Source of the DNA: Bacteroidota bacterium | GTDB taxonomy: Bacteria > Bacteroidota > Bacteroidia > Chitinophagales > Chitinophagaceae | Length of the DNA: 64,000 bases | Reading direction: 5' to 3' | NCBI GenBank assembly: GCA_016715505.1 | Contig: JADJZY010000016.1 | Coordinates: 20,001 to 84,000 of the forward strand | Shown: one piece after another, positions 10,807 through 21,207 of the stretch | Position numbering within the stretch: position 1 is the stretch's first letter | How the letters are laid out: each line of letters begins with the position of its first letter | Notes under the pieces: generated by a model | The model's input: the letters and a program-made list of their open reading frames with translations, nothing else | What the model was told of the DNA's origin: nothing | Database searches by the model: none | Position numbers and translations under genes: made by a program

Positions 10807-12589
10807 TTAGGAATAAATTCGTTCAATTAAATGTGCATACTTATCAGAGATTTTTTTCGGCGCAGCTTCATGGTGGCAGTCAGTTCACCACCATCAATGG
10901 TCCATTCATTCGGAACCAATTGAAACTTTTTCACTTGTTCGTGAGCCGCAAATAGTTTGTTGTATTGGTCCAATTCAGTTCGAATTAGTCGCAGAATATC
11001 TTTATCTGTGGTCATATCAAGGTCCTTATCAATCGCAATGTTTTTTCGACTAAAAAACTCCTTAATCTTGTCAAACGCCGGAACAACCAATGCACCTGCA
11101 AATTTTTCATTGCTGCCAACCACCATAATCTGTTCGATGTAGGGCGATTCTTTCATTTTGTTTTCTATAGATAGTGGGGTAATAGATTTTCCGCCCGAAA
11201 TTTTAAAAATCTCTTTGTTACGATCAGTGATTTTTAAAAATTTACCATCAATCAATTCTCCAATATCGCCGGTATGAAACCAGCCATCTTTTAAAACCTC
11301 CTCCGTTAACTCCGGATGTTTGTAATATCCCATCATCACATTGGGCCCTTTGCAAATGATTTCTCCGTCGTTGCCCAATTTCACATCCACATCTTTAATC
11401 ACTGTTCCAATCGTTCCAAATCTTCGACTATGTTCCTCAAAGCGGTTGACACTGATTACCGGAGAAGTTTCTGTTAAGCCATATCCTTCCATCACCACAA
11501 TTTTGGCCGCTGTAAACAAGCGAAGTAATTTAACCTGGCATGCAGCTGAACCTGTCACAATGGCTTTTATTTTTCCTCCTACGGCTTCTCGCCATTTGGC
11601 ATAAACCAATTTATCGGCAATGGAGAGTTGAATATTATAAAAAATACCTTTGGGTTTACCGATATCAAATTGTAGGGCCAGATTCACTGCCCAGTCAAAT
11701 AATTTTCGTTTGAACCCTTGAAGTTCGCTGCCTTTCGCATCAATTTTCTCGTAAACTTTTTCAAGGAGCCTGGGCACGGTTGTAAAAACAACCGGTTTCA
11801 CTTCCTTCAGGTTCGGGCCAATGGTTTCCATGCCCTCCGCAAAATAAATAGAAACATTTTTATTGATGTAGATATACATCACTGTTCGTTCAAAGATGTG
11901 ATTGAGCGGTAAAAAACTAAGGATATTTTCATCGCTATTACAAAAGCTAAATGCTTCCATGCAACTCAACACATTGCTCACAATATTTTTATGACTCAAC
12001 ATCACCCCTTTCGGATTACCTGTTGTACCCGAAGTGTAAATAATAGTCGCCAGATGTTCGTGTTGAATTTGATCCTTGATTTTTTCGATTTCCCGCTGAT
12101 CTTCTGGCGTATAGGATTTGAGTAACTTGGTCCAATGTTGAACGCCTTCAATTTCATCAAAACTAAAAACCATTTCAAACTAGGGGTCTGATCCAGAATT
12201 TTTGAAACTTTTTTATGGATGAATTTGTCAGAAATAAAAAGAACAGAAATTTGAGATTCATTGATGATATAAGCCCATTCAGCTTCAGTAATAGATGGGT
12301 AAATAGGTACAAGAACGGCTCCCGTTTGCTGTACCGCAAAATCTGTGATAATCCATTCAGGTCTGTTATTGGCAATGATACCCACTTTGCATTGCGTTTC
12401 AGGGGTGAATTCACCCTGATGAATATCCAGTTTGCGTAAGGAACAAGATAATTGCATCGCTTGTTCTTTTACCTGTACAGCAGTCATGGGTTCCCATTGG
12501 CCATTGATTTTAGCATGTAACATCCCCTTATCTGGATGTGCCGCCACATATTTATCGAGGAATTCAAAGAGTCGGGTTACTTGAGTCAT
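10807..12589 (-). CDS. Long-chain fatty acid-CoA ligase, AMP-binding family (frame interrupted twice)
   Basis: Activates fatty acids through an acyl-adenylate. The N-terminal part ('NNRPEWIITDFAVQQ', 'GAVLVPIYP') and the main part are in different frames. The main part holds 'IIYTSGTTGNPKGVMLSH' (P-loop), 'GYGLTETSP', 'GWFHTGDIGEL' and 'DRNKEIFKISGG'. Adding one base to the 5-base run at 12165-12169 joins them as '...SLKWFFSFDEIEG'. A second added base in the 7-base run at 10851-10857 replaces an aberrant end by 'KLRRKKISDKYAHLIERIYS', the normal C-terminus of this family, with stop at 10807. Repaired length is about 594, normal for the eukaryote-like long-chain ligases of Bacteroidota. It ends a unit begun by the TPR gene, 2 bp upstream. 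Confidence 0.9.
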
Positions 12590-12591
12590 AC

Positions 12592-13641
12592 TCAGGATTT
12601 GGTTTGGTAATATTGATTCTCTTTTGGTTGAAGCTTCTGGTTTCTTAAAAACTGATCAAAAGCATTCATGGCCGTTGCAAATTTTTGAGTCCAGTTTTTA
12701 AATTGGATCTCATTATCCAGTTTTCCAAATAGCCATTGATTATAACAATCGTAATGACCTTTCTGAATCATCCGATGCTGGAAATCGATTAACTCGCTGG
12801 GATATTGAATTGCATAGTATTTATTCCATTCCAATAAAAATCGAGTTCGCAACATAATAAGATTATCTGTATGGATTCCACCGGTCACGACGTTTCGTAA
12901 ACCATCATAAATTTTCATGCAAGCAGATTCAAAATCCTTTGGATCTTCATATCGATTGGTTTTTCCATCCAGTGCGATATTGTTGAGTTCAGCCATGAGG
13001 AATTTATAACTTTCAAAAACAATCTTTTTGACTTCCTGAGTACGGCTTGAAAATGATTCCAGATTCACAAATGTTTCGCCGTAAAGGATGGCCCATAAAT
13101 GCCTTTTTGTAAATGCGTATACTTTGGTGAGGTTATAATAATTTAAATGAAAACCAGGTGCCATTTTTACACCTTCTTCCCAGGCTTTTGAAGCGCTCTT
13201 GTATTTTTTTTGCTGGGTATACAGTTCTCCTTTTTCACAATACAAGATGCCGGAGTGCGGAAATTTTTTGATGCCTTTGTTAATCGCATTTTCTGCTTCT
13301 TCAGCATTTTTTTTGGCGGCAAATATTTTACAGGCAATTTGAAATGTTTCCTCGTCGGCCCTTTCATCTTTTAATAAAGGAGCAATCATGACTTCTGCAC
13401 GGTATAAATCCGAAAGCAAAAAATAGGTGTATGCCAATTCGCGACGATACAACAAATTATCCGGATCCGTTTGAACAGCCTGGTTAAAAACCATCACCGC
13501 ATTGGACAGGTCTCCTTTCTGAACATAAAGCTTTGCACTCTGATACAAGTCATAGCCTTCTTTACTTCCTGTTAATTCTTCCTGGGCAAACAAATTGAAG
13601 CAGAAGAAGAGAGACAATATGCCTGTAAGCGTTTTTTTCAT
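12592..13641 (-). CDS. Exported TPR-repeat protein
   Basis: 349 residues with a clear signal peptide ending 'FCFNLFAQ'. Tetratricopeptide-like helices are seen near residues 25-75 ('DLSNAVMVFNQAVQTDPDN', 'LAYTYFLLSDLYRAEV') and 95-165 ('AEEAENAINKGIKKFP', 'YKSASKAWEEGVKMAP'). The C-terminal half is helical without obvious repeats. It is probably a periplasmic scaffold or assembly factor; partner unknown. It is cotranscribed with the acyl-CoA ligase downstream and divergent from nth. Confidence 0.8.
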   Translation of the reverse strand: MKKTLTGILSLFFCFNLFAQEELTGSKEGYDLYQSAKLYVQKGDLSNAVMVFNQAVQTDPDNLLYRRELAYTYFLLSDLYRAEVMIAPLLKDERADEETFQIACKIFAAKKNAEEAENAINKGIKKFPHSGILYCEKGELYTQQKKYKSASKAWEEGVKMAPGFHLNYYNLTKVYAFTKRHLWAILYGETFVNLESFSSRTQEVKKIVFESYKFLMAELNNIALDGKTNRYEDPKDFESACMKIYDGLRNVVTGGIHTDNLIMLRTRFLLEWNKYYAIQYPSELIDFQHRMIQKGHYDCYNQWLFGKLDNEIQFKNWTQKFATAMNAFDQFLRNQKLQPKENQYYQTKS

Positions 13642-13767
13642 AAATGCTCACAAAAATAATGTGCTTTTAACCAAAAAAAGAATCAGATATGCCAATATTT
13701 CAATAGGGTTTGTGAGTTTCGAGATGGGTTTCTTTTGTGGTTTCAGGCTTTGTATTAGATTTAGGGA

Positions 13768-14421
13768 GTGAATAGAAAAGAACGTTACGATAAAATACTC
13801 TCTTGGTTTCAGCAAAACACACCGGAAGCAGAAACGGAATTGATTTATGATAATCCTTTCCAATTGCTCGTGGCTGTAATCCTATCCGCTCAATGCACCG
13901 ACAAGCGTGTGAATCTCACCACACCACAATTGTTTCAACAATTTCCTGATCCGGAATCCATGGCGGCTGCAAGTCCTGAAGAAATTTTCCCATTGATTAA
14001 AAGCATTAGTTATCCGAATAATAAAGCCAAACATTTACATGGTATGGCCTTGAAGCTCATCAATGATTTTCATGCTGAAGTTCCGATGACAGTAAATGAA
14101 TTGGTCAGTTTACCGGGTGTTGGTCGTAAGACAGCCAATGTGATTACATCAGTGATTGACCAACAACCCAATATGGCAGTGGATACGCACGTATTCCGGG
14201 TGTCAGCTCGAATTGGACTGACTTTTCGAGCGAAGAATCCCTTGCAGGCTGAACATCAATTGATTCAATTCATTCCTAAGGAATTGGTGCATAAAGCACA
14301 TCATTGGCTGATTTTACATGGACGATATATTTGCCTGGCGAGGCAGCCAAAATGCGCGATCTGTGGAATTCGGGAATGGTGTAAGTACGGTTCCAAAATT
14401 AAGGAAGACGACAAGTCTTAG
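13768..14421 (+). CDS. nth: Endonuclease III (DNA glycosylase/AP lyase)
   Basis: 217 residues. Removes oxidised pyrimidines and cleaves at abasic sites. Helix-hairpin-helix 'LPGVGRKTANVI' near residue 112 contains the catalytic Lys, 'VDTHVFRVSARIGL' near 137 the catalytic Asp, and the C-terminus has the four-cysteine [4Fe-4S] loop C-x6-C-x2-C-x5-C (residues about 191-207). Start is the GTG at 13768 with an AGGGA-like sequence just before it; no ATG fits better, since family similarity begins within a few residues. Confidence 0.96.
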   Translation: MNRKERYDKILSWFQQNTPEAETELIYDNPFQLLVAVILSAQCTDKRVNLTTPQLFQQFPDPESMAAASPEEIFPLIKSISYPNNKAKHLHGMALKLINDFHAEVPMTVNELVSLPGVGRKTANVITSVIDQQPNMAVDTHVFRVSARIGLTFRAKNPLQAEHQLIQFIPKELVHKAHHWLILHGRYICLARQPKCAICGIREWCKYGSKIKEDDKS

Positions 14422-14493
14422 AAGCTCAAAAGGATATGAATCAGACAAAGTTTTATTGCATGGATTGATTTAACTTCGCATAAATTCAATTTT

Positions 14494-15003
14494 ATGTTAT
14501 CACAAACAATGCAGGAGGCACTCAATAAACAAGTGATGCTGGAAGCATCTTCATCTCAGGCTTATTTAGCGATGGCAAGTTGGGCCGAAATTCAACCGGG
14601 AATGGATAATGTGGCAGAGTATTTTTATATGCAAAGTGAAGAAGAAAGAATTCATATGCTGAAGCTCATGCGTTTCATCAACGAGCGGGGAGGTTATGCA
14701 CTGGTTCCTGCTTTGGCTCAACCAATCGTCACGTTTAAAAGCCTCAAAAACATGTTTGAGTCATTTTTACAACATGAGGTTGAAGTGAGTAATAGCATCA
14801 ATGAATTGGTGGATTTAACCTTGAAAGAAAAAGATTATGCCACCCACAATTTCCTGCAATGGTATGTGAGTGAACAAATAGAGGAAGAAAAAAGTGCCAG
14901 AATTTTAAATGATAAGTTGGAGTTGATAGGAGAAGACAAAAGTGGTTTGTACCTTTTTGACCGTGATATTTTAAACACCCGGAATCAATCCGAAAAGGCC
15001 TGA
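14494..15003 (+). CDS. ftnA: Ferritin (bacterial non-haem type)
   Basis: 169 residues, the usual length for FtnA. It stores iron as a ferric mineral core and has ferroxidase activity. Four-helix-bundle ligands are in place: Glu in 'EASSSQAYLAMASWAE' near residue 17, 'EEERIHMLKL' near 50 with the E-x-x-H pair, and 'EQIEEEKSA' near 130. Cytoplasmic, no signal peptide. It lies between nth and rlmN with gaps of 72 and 20 bp. Confidence 0.95.
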   Translation: MLSQTMQEALNKQVMLEASSSQAYLAMASWAEIQPGMDNVAEYFYMQSEEERIHMLKLMRFINERGGYALVPALAQPIVTFKSLKNMFESFLQHEVEVSNSINELVDLTLKEKDYATHNFLQWYVSEQIEEEKSARILNDKLELIGEDKSGLYLFDRDILNTRNQSEKA

Positions 15004-15023
15004 TTTCATAAAACAATACACAG

Positions 15024-16073
15024 ATGAAAAATCTGCGACACCTTGATCAAGCAGCGCTGCGAACACTGATGGATCAATTGAGCGAAAAGCCCTTCAAGGC
15101 TGCACAAATTCATGATTGGTTGTGGAAGAAAAATATTTCCTCCATTGAAGAAATGTCTAATCTGTCAAAAGCATTGAGAGAAAAGCTGATGACTGAATAT
15201 GATTTATTTAAATTAAAAATTGACCATAGTCAATACAGTGAGGATACAACCATCAAAAATCGATTTGTTTTACATGATAAACATTTTGTTGAAGGTGTAT
15301 TGATTCCTACCCCCGAGCGTATGACCGCCTGTATCAGTTCGCAAGTAGGATGTAGCCTGAGTTGTAAATTTTGTGCAACAGGTTATATGGACCGTGTCAG
15401 AAATTTGGAATTTGATGAGATCGTTGATCAGGTGATGCACCTCAATGAACAGGCTGAAAAACATTATCAGCGCCATTTGTCGAATATCGTATTCATGGGT
15501 ATGGGAGAACCCTTGCTCAATTATAGTAATGTGCTAAAAGCCATCGAGCGCATCACTGCCGAAGATGGTTTGTTCATGTCTCCTTCCCGAATTACAGTTT
15601 CTACAGCAGGTATTGCTAAGATGATCCGGAAGTTGGGCGATGATCAGGTTAGGTTTAATTTGGCTTTGTCTTTGCATGCCGCCAACGACAAAAAACGGGA
15701 TGAAATCATGCCGATTAATGAAAGTAATTCTTTAAAGGTCTTGATTGAAGCACTGAATTATTTTTATAAAGCGACCAAAAACCCAATCACATTTGAATAC
15801 ATCCTTTTTGCCAATTTTAATGATGGTATTGAAGATGCAGATGAATTAATCAAGATTTGTCGTCAAGTCCCATCTAAAGTAAATATCATCGAATATAACC
15901 CGATTGAGTTTGCCAGTTTCGCAAAACCGGATGAAGAAAAAACCAATGCATTTATGAAGTATCTCGAATTGAATCGAGTGAATGCCCGCTTGCGTAGAAG
16001 TCGGGGGAAAGATATTGACGCTGCTTGCGGGCAATTGGCGAATGTGAATCATCAAACATCGGGATTAAAGTAA
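15024..16073 (+). CDS. rlmN: Dual-specificity RNA methyltransferase RlmN
   Basis: 349 residues. Radical-SAM enzyme that methylates C2 of adenosine 2503 in 23S rRNA and A37 of some tRNAs. The CxxxCxxC cluster motif 'CSLSCKFCATGYMD' is near residue 110, 'FMGMGEPLLNY' near 157, and the catalytic C-terminal Cys in 'DIDAACGQLA' near 333. Length is typical. It is closely followed by two pseudouridine synthase genes, making an rRNA/tRNA-modification cluster. Confidence 0.97.
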   Translation: MKNLRHLDQAALRTLMDQLSEKPFKAAQIHDWLWKKNISSIEEMSNLSKALREKLMTEYDLFKLKIDHSQYSEDTTIKNRFVLHDKHFVEGVLIPTPERMTACISSQVGCSLSCKFCATGYMDRVRNLEFDEIVDQVMHLNEQAEKHYQRHLSNIVFMGMGEPLLNYSNVLKAIERITAEDGLFMSPSRITVSTAGIAKMIRKLGDDQVRFNLALSLHAANDKKRDEIMPINESNSLKVLIEALNYFYKATKNPITFEYILFANFNDGIEDADELIKICRQVPSKVNIIEYNPIEFASFAKPDEEKTNAFMKYLELNRVNARLRRSRGKDIDAACGQLANVNHQTSGLK

Positions 16074-16078
16074 TATTC

Positions 16079-17019
16079 ATGAAACAAACGAAAAAAGTTT
16101 CCACAGCTCCTAAAAAAGCATCTACTGATCGGGAGAAGGTCAGCGTCAAAAGTGAAACGAAACAGAAAAAAACGAATGCTTTTAGCAGAGAGCGAAAAGT
16201 AAATACACGCGATGGGGAGAAATCAAAGTCAAGTTCAAAAACACCTCGATCTCCGGAACGTTCTGCACTTCCAAAATCAGATGTATTGAGTGGTCAGGCC
16301 CCGGACGAAAAAATGCCCCTCAATAAGTTCATTGCCCATTGTGGTATTTGTTCAAGAAGAGATGCGGTGGAGTTAATCAAGAAAGGTCTTGTAAAAGTGA
16401 ATGGTCTTGTGCAAACTGAACCCGGAACAAAAGTGAGCGAAACGGATCTGATTGTTTATGAAGAGAAACAAATTCATCGTCAAACGGAATTGGTATATTA
16501 TTTACTCAACAAACCCAAAGACTTTATAACCACCACCGATGATCCAGAAGGACGGAAAACGGTTTTTAATCTTTTGCCCCCTGATTCTGCACATCGCATT
16601 TTTCCAGTTGGTCGCTTAGATAGAAACACCACGGGTTTGTTATTACTCACTAATGATGGTGATTTGGCTCAGAAACTGGCACATCCAAAGAATAAAATCA
16701 AAAAGGTATATCAAGTAGTTTTGGATAAGGCCCTTACAAAAAAAGATTTTGAGCGAATAGCACTTGGTGTTACGCTCGAAGATGGAGCGGCCTATGTGGA
16801 TCAGATTGCTTATACAGATCCGAAAAGTAAAAATGAAATTGGACTTGAAATTCACATTGGTCGAAATCGAATCGTACGAAGAATTTTTGAACATCTCGGG
16901 TATCAGGTAAAACATCTGGATCGGGTGATGTATGCAGGTTTGACCAAAAGAATTTGCAAAGAGGTAAATGGCGCGCATTAACGCCACAGGAAATTATTTT
17001 TCTTAAACACTTTAGATAA
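16079..17019 (+). CDS. rluB: 23S rRNA pseudouridine synthase, RsuA/RluB family (frame interrupted near the end)
   Basis: Isomerises a uridine in rRNA, probably in 23S helix 80 by analogy to RluB. An N-terminal basic, Ser/Lys-rich tail of about 75 residues precedes the S4 RNA-binding domain ('LNKFIAHCGICSRRDAVELI'). The catalytic Asp is in 'PVGRLDRNTTGLLLLTNDG' near residue 182. As read, the frame ends at 16981 with an odd tail. One extra base in the A run at 16946-16949 gives 'LTKKNLQRGKWRALTPQE', the normal RluB ending, and a stop at 17019 (about 313 residues). ATG 16079 is preferred because upstream codons overlap rlmN. Confidence 0.9.
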
Positions 17020-17030
17020 CTACATACGTC

Positions 17031-17750
17031 ATGGCCATAGAACTAATTTACGAAAATGATTCGTATGTATTTGTCAATAAACCTTCCGGGATGCTCAGTA
17101 TTCCGGACAGACATCAGGTGAATCTGCCATCTGTACAAGGACAATTAAAAAAGCGATACCCTGAAATATTCACAGTACATCGATTGGATAAGGATACCAG
17201 TGGGTTGATTTGTTTTGCAAAAAATGCAGAAAGCCATCAATATTTATCGGGCTTATTTGAAAAAAGAGGGGTCACTAAAATTTATTATGCCATTGTACAT
17301 GGTACCCCGGCACAACCTAAGGGGATGATCGATAAACCTATTGCTGAACATCCGGGGCAGAAAGGAAAAATGATTGTACATGCCAAGTTGGGTAAGCCCA
17401 GTCAGACTGAATATGAGATGATCGAACAATTTGGAATGTTTTCCTTAATCAGATGTACTCTTCACACCGGTCGAACACATCAAATCCGGGTTCATATGGC
17501 TGATATGGGGCATCCTGTAATCTGCGACCCCTTGTATGGAGATGGGGCGGGCATATTTTTATCGCAGTTAAAGAAGAAATTCAAATTGTCAAAACTCGAA
17601 GATGAAGAACGTCCACTTCTGCATCGTTTGGCGTTGCATGCCGGTATATTGGGTTTCACAGAATTCAATGGAAATCAATTAACTATAGAAGCGCCTTTAA
17701 CCAAGGATATGAATGCGATGTTAAATCAATGTCGCAAGTGGTTGCACTAA
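17031..17750 (+). CDS. RluA-family pseudouridine synthase
   Basis: 239 residues, catalytic domain only, with no S4 domain. The RluA signature 'VHRLDKDTSGLICFAK' near residue 51 carries the catalytic Asp. 'HTGRTHQIRVHMADMGHPV' near 142 and 'LHRLALHAGIL' near 197 are further family motifs. The short form resembles TruC/RluA-like enzymes; which RNA it modifies cannot be told. It begins about 11 bp after the repaired end of the previous synthase gene, so the two are likely cotranscribed. Confidence 0.93.
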   Translation: MAIELIYENDSYVFVNKPSGMLSIPDRHQVNLPSVQGQLKKRYPEIFTVHRLDKDTSGLICFAKNAESHQYLSGLFEKRGVTKIYYAIVHGTPAQPKGMIDKPIAEHPGQKGKMIVHAKLGKPSQTEYEMIEQFGMFSLIRCTLHTGRTHQIRVHMADMGHPVICDPLYGDGAGIFLSQLKKKFKLSKLEDEERPLLHRLALHAGILGFTEFNGNQLTIEAPLTKDMNAMLNQCRKWLH

Positions 17751-17835
17751 CATTCGAAAGATTATTTTCGTATGAGTGTTGTCGACAGTATCATTGAATG
17801 ATCTACTGAACTTTGAATCTTAAACCCTTCTGAAA

Positions 17836-18474
17836 ATGAAAAATATCCTTCGCATCTTAGTACTTACAGTTCTGGTTAGTCCCGTGATGGCCCAATCTTA
17901 TCGCATCGATCAAACGGAGAGCAATAAGCGAGCTCCTTTGCAAAGTGGGGCATTGGGTAAGAATATTATCTCATTGATGCCTATGCAAATTATGGTCATG
18001 AATTTGGAAGATGATGGGCCGGATTTTACAGTAGGTCTGAGTTATGAACGCATCTTCAATAATGAATTGATTTCATTCAGATTGCCACTTTCTATATCCT
18101 TAACCAAGCCTAATTACTATTATTTGATGCCCACCCTTAAGCTTTATCCGAAGAAACAGGGTATTGTAAAATTCGCCGTTGGGCCTCAATTTTTGTTTGC
18201 ATACGGCAATGATGAATATAGCCGTTATGTAAATTCTCCTTCTGGTGGGTATTGGCAAACAGTTGAAGATTTACGCAAACAATTTGGATTCTTAATCAAT
18301 AATAATGTGAATTTTACTTTTTCCAGAAATGTTTACCTGGCACTGGATTATAGCCTGGGGATTAAGTATTACGACAATTTTCCGAACGAGTATAACTCAT
18401 TTTCGCCTTTCGGAAGTGAATCAAATATAGCGCCTGTGTTCCAATTAAATTTTAATATGGGGGTTCGCTTCTAG
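17836..18474 (+). CDS. Exported protein, probable outer-membrane beta-barrel
   Basis: 212 residues with signal peptide ('ILRILVLTVLVSPVMAQ'). The mature part has alternating amphipathic strands with many aromatics ('DFTVGLSYERIF', 'NYYYLMPTLKLYP', 'NVYLALDYSLGI') and ends in 'FQLNFNMGVRF', a C-terminal Phe strand typical of outer-membrane barrels. About eight to ten strands would fit. No specific family recognised. Its role is unknown and its neighbours do not help. Confidence 0.72.
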   Translation: MKNILRILVLTVLVSPVMAQSYRIDQTESNKRAPLQSGALGKNIISLMPMQIMVMNLEDDGPDFTVGLSYERIFNNELISFRLPLSISLTKPNYYYLMPTLKLYPKKQGIVKFAVGPQFLFAYGNDEYSRYVNSPSGGYWQTVEDLRKQFGFLINNNVNFTFSRNVYLALDYSLGIKYYDNFPNEYNSFSPFGSESNIAPVFQLNFNMGVRF

Positions 18475-18590
18475 GGCGAGCATATTTGAAAGGCTTCGGT
18501 AAAATATCTCCTACGATCATATGCGTCAGAAATTTTGAAGCTTTTAAAGGCATTTGAAGGATATGAAGTACTTTGGACAAAAAATACAAC

Positions 18591-20234
18591 ATGTCTGTTC
18601 AATTGTATTATCATCATTTGGTTGATATTGAAGGAAAACGAATTTATCCCGCAGAAATAAAAGTAGAAGAGGGTAAGATTGTTGAAGTTCAAGAAACCAA
18701 TTGGCCTTGCACGGATTATGTGTTGCCCGGATTCATTGATGCCCATGTTCATATCGAAAGTTCAATGCTTTTGCCGGTTGAATTTGCCCGTGCCGCGGTT
18801 CAATTCGGAACAGTGGCGACCATCAGTGATCCACATGAAATAGCAAATGTCTGTGGAATAAACGGGGTGCTTTACATGTTAGACAACGCAGCACAAACAC
18901 CTTTTAAATTTCATTTTGGCGCCCCATCCTGTGTACCCGCTACCCAATTCGAAACTGCAGGTGCAACAATTGGCCCTAGGGAAGTGAATGAACTTTTGTG
19001 CCGGCCGGATATTTATTATCTCTCAGAAATGATGAATTATCCAGGAGTACTTATGAAGGATGAAGAAGTGATGCAGAAAATTGATTTCGCAAAAAAAGCG
19101 GGGAAACCCATCGATGGTCATGCACCTGGTCTGATGGGCGAAGATGCCCTTCGTTATATATCAGCCGGAATTACCACCGATCATGAATGTTTCACCATTG
19201 AGGAGGCCCTGGGCAAATTAAAAGCGGGTATGAAAATTCTGATTCGGGAGGGGAGTGCGGCGCGAAATTTTGATGCCCTGATTGATTTATTGCATGAATA
19301 TGAAAATGATATCATGTTTTGTTGTGATGATAAACATCCGGATGAATTGGTATTACATCATATCAACCAACATGTTATTCGGGCGGTGGCTCGCGGAATT
19401 GATGTGTTTAAAGTTTTGAAAGCGGCCTGTATAAATCCTGTAAAGCATTACAAAATGCGTTCAGGCTTATTGAATCCGGGTGATCCGGCAGATTTTATCG
19501 TGGTCAAAGATTTGAAAAATTTTGAAGTGGTTCAAACAGTCATTGATGGTCAAGCTGTGTTTAATCAGGGGAAAGTACAAATGCCCAGCATCACTCATCA
19601 TCCTATCAATCAATTTGGAATAACTTCTTTTGATGCAGAAACACTTCAGGTGCACACAAAGGAAGGCCTTCATCAAATACATGTGATTCAGGCTCTAGAT
19701 GGGCAACTGATTACCAATGATCTGCTCCTTCCCCCTAAAGTGAATGAGGGCTTGATTATTTCGGATACGGAAAATGATATTTTGAAAATGGTTGTTGTAA
19801 ATCGGTATCACGAAGCGCCCACCGCCAAAGCATTTGTAAAGAATTTTCAATTGAAAAAGGGCGCGATTGCCAGTACAGTTGCGCATGATAGTCATAATAT
19901 TATTGCAGTTGGTGTAGAAGATCAATACCTGGCCAAGGCTATTGATTTGTTGATCAAACATCAAGGAGGTATCGCGGTTTGCAGTGATGAACAGGATTTG
20001 ATCTTGCCATTACCGGTGGCAGGACTGATGAGTTTGCAAACTGCAGATGAAGTTGCCCGGGCATATACTCAATTACATGAGGCGGCTTGTCAATTGGGTT
20101 CAACTTTAAGAGCGCCATTCATGACTTTATCCTTTATGGCCCTTTTGGTGATTCCGGAATTGAAACTGAGTGACAAGGGTTTGTTTAGTTCAAAAATATT
20201 TAACTTTACTCCTCTTCAATTTGAACAACATTGA
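18591..20234 (+). CDS. ade: Adenine deaminase
   Basis: 547 residues from the ATG at 18591 (a TTG 18 bp upstream is also open). Deaminates adenine to hypoxanthine in purine salvage. Amidohydrolase metal motif 'IDAHVHIESSML' near residue 49, 'TISDPHEIANVCG' near 80, 'DGHAPGL' near 178, 'TDHECF' near 202 and 'CCDDKHPDEL' near 250 all match the AdeC family. The C-terminal domain includes 'SHNIIAVG' and 'GGIAVC' as expected. The stop overlaps the upstream flank of the following propeller gene, so the two may be cotranscribed. Confidence 0.95.
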   Translation: MSVQLYYHHLVDIEGKRIYPAEIKVEEGKIVEVQETNWPCTDYVLPGFIDAHVHIESSMLLPVEFARAAVQFGTVATISDPHEIANVCGINGVLYMLDNAAQTPFKFHFGAPSCVPATQFETAGATIGPREVNELLCRPDIYYLSEMMNYPGVLMKDEEVMQKIDFAKKAGKPIDGHAPGLMGEDALRYISAGITTDHECFTIEEALGKLKAGMKILIREGSAARNFDALIDLLHEYENDIMFCCDDKHPDELVLHHINQHVIRAVARGIDVFKVLKAACINPVKHYKMRSGLLNPGDPADFIVVKDLKNFEVVQTVIDGQAVFNQGKVQMPSITHHPINQFGITSFDAETLQVHTKEGLHQIHVIQALDGQLITNDLLLPPKVNEGLIISDTENDILKMVVVNRYHEAPTAKAFVKNFQLKKGAIASTVAHDSHNIIAVGVEDQYLAKAIDLLIKHQGGIAVCSDEQDLILPLPVAGLMSLQTADEVARAYTQLHEAACQLGSTLRAPFMTLSFMALLVIPELKLSDKGLFSSKIFNFTPLQFEQH

Positions 20235-20239
20235 TTAAA

Positions 20240-21169
20240 ATGATGCGATACATTTTATTTCTTTTTTTTACTTTGTTCTTGCAGGATTACAAGGGGTGGT
20301 CGCAATTGCCCGAAACAAATATTTATCTTTTTGAGATTCAGCGAAATCCTCGTGGCATGACATTGAGTGCACCTCGAATTATCGGATCAAAAAAAGGATA
20401 TAATAACCAACCTTGGTTTCTACCAGATGGCAGTGGTATGTTTTATGTACGTTCCATGGATACAGTGAATACAGAAATTTTTTATTACGATTTTAAAAAG
20501 AAAAAGAGCAAGCGGATTACCAAAACGAAAGAAGCTGAGTATTCGCCTAAACTCACTCCCGATATGGAACGTATTTCCTGCGTCCGGGTGGAAAAAGACA
20601 GAACAACGCAGCATTTCTTTTCTTATAACAAAAAAGGGAAACAAGCTTTTCTCATGCAACCCGGTTTGACAAGTATCGGATATTACGATTGGGTAAATAT
20701 GAATGAATGGATTTCTTTTGAACTTCCTGAGCCCTTTTATCTGGTGCGCCATAAAGTCAGTCCTGCAGTCACGGATACCTTGGTCAATCGGGTGGGCAGA
20801 TCTTTTTATTATTTGAAAAGCAAAAATGTATTGGTTTTTGTCGATAAATCCGATTCGATAAATTGGCGTATTCGTATGTTGGATAAAAATCTTTTAAAAT
20901 CGCCAACACCATCTGAGCCAGAGCGATATCCAGTTTTAAGCGATGTACTCCCCGGCGAAGAAGATTATTGTTTTATGCAGGATGGGAGCATTTTAATGTT
21001 TCATGATGGTGCGATTTATAAAAAGCGAAATCCTTTTAAATTAAAAGATAGTAAGTGGGAGCTTTTATGGGATATGAAGCCTTGGGGTATCAAAAAAGGC
21101 TATCGAATATCATTATCTCCTGATAATACCCGTTTAGCTTTAGTGGTGTATTCCGGAGAAAAACCGTAA
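20240..21169 (+). CDS. Exported beta-propeller (PD40/TolB-like) protein
   Basis: 309 residues from ATG 20240. Signal peptide 'ILFLFFTLFLQDYKGWSQ'. The body has WD40-like PD40 repeats: 'PWFLPDGSGMFYVRSMD', 'YSPKLTPDMERISCVRVE', 'FMQDGSILMFHDG' and 'ISLSPDNTRLALVVY'. It looks like a single six-bladed propeller in the periplasm or on the surface; ligand unknown. No T9SS tail. It begins 5 bp after ade. Confidence 0.75.
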   Translation: MMRYILFLFFTLFLQDYKGWSQLPETNIYLFEIQRNPRGMTLSAPRIIGSKKGYNNQPWFLPDGSGMFYVRSMDTVNTEIFYYDFKKKKSKRITKTKEAEYSPKLTPDMERISCVRVEKDRTTQHFFSYNKKGKQAFLMQPGLTSIGYYDWVNMNEWISFELPEPFYLVRHKVSPAVTDTLVNRVGRSFYYLKSKNVLVFVDKSDSINWRIRMLDKNLLKSPTPSEPERYPVLSDVLPGEEDYCFMQDGSILMFHDGAIYKKRNPFKLKDSKWELLWDMKPWGIKKGYRISLSPDNTRLALVVYSGEKP

Positions 21170-21207
21170 TTTTATTTATCCATTTTTTAAATCATCGGAT
21201 AGCAGCT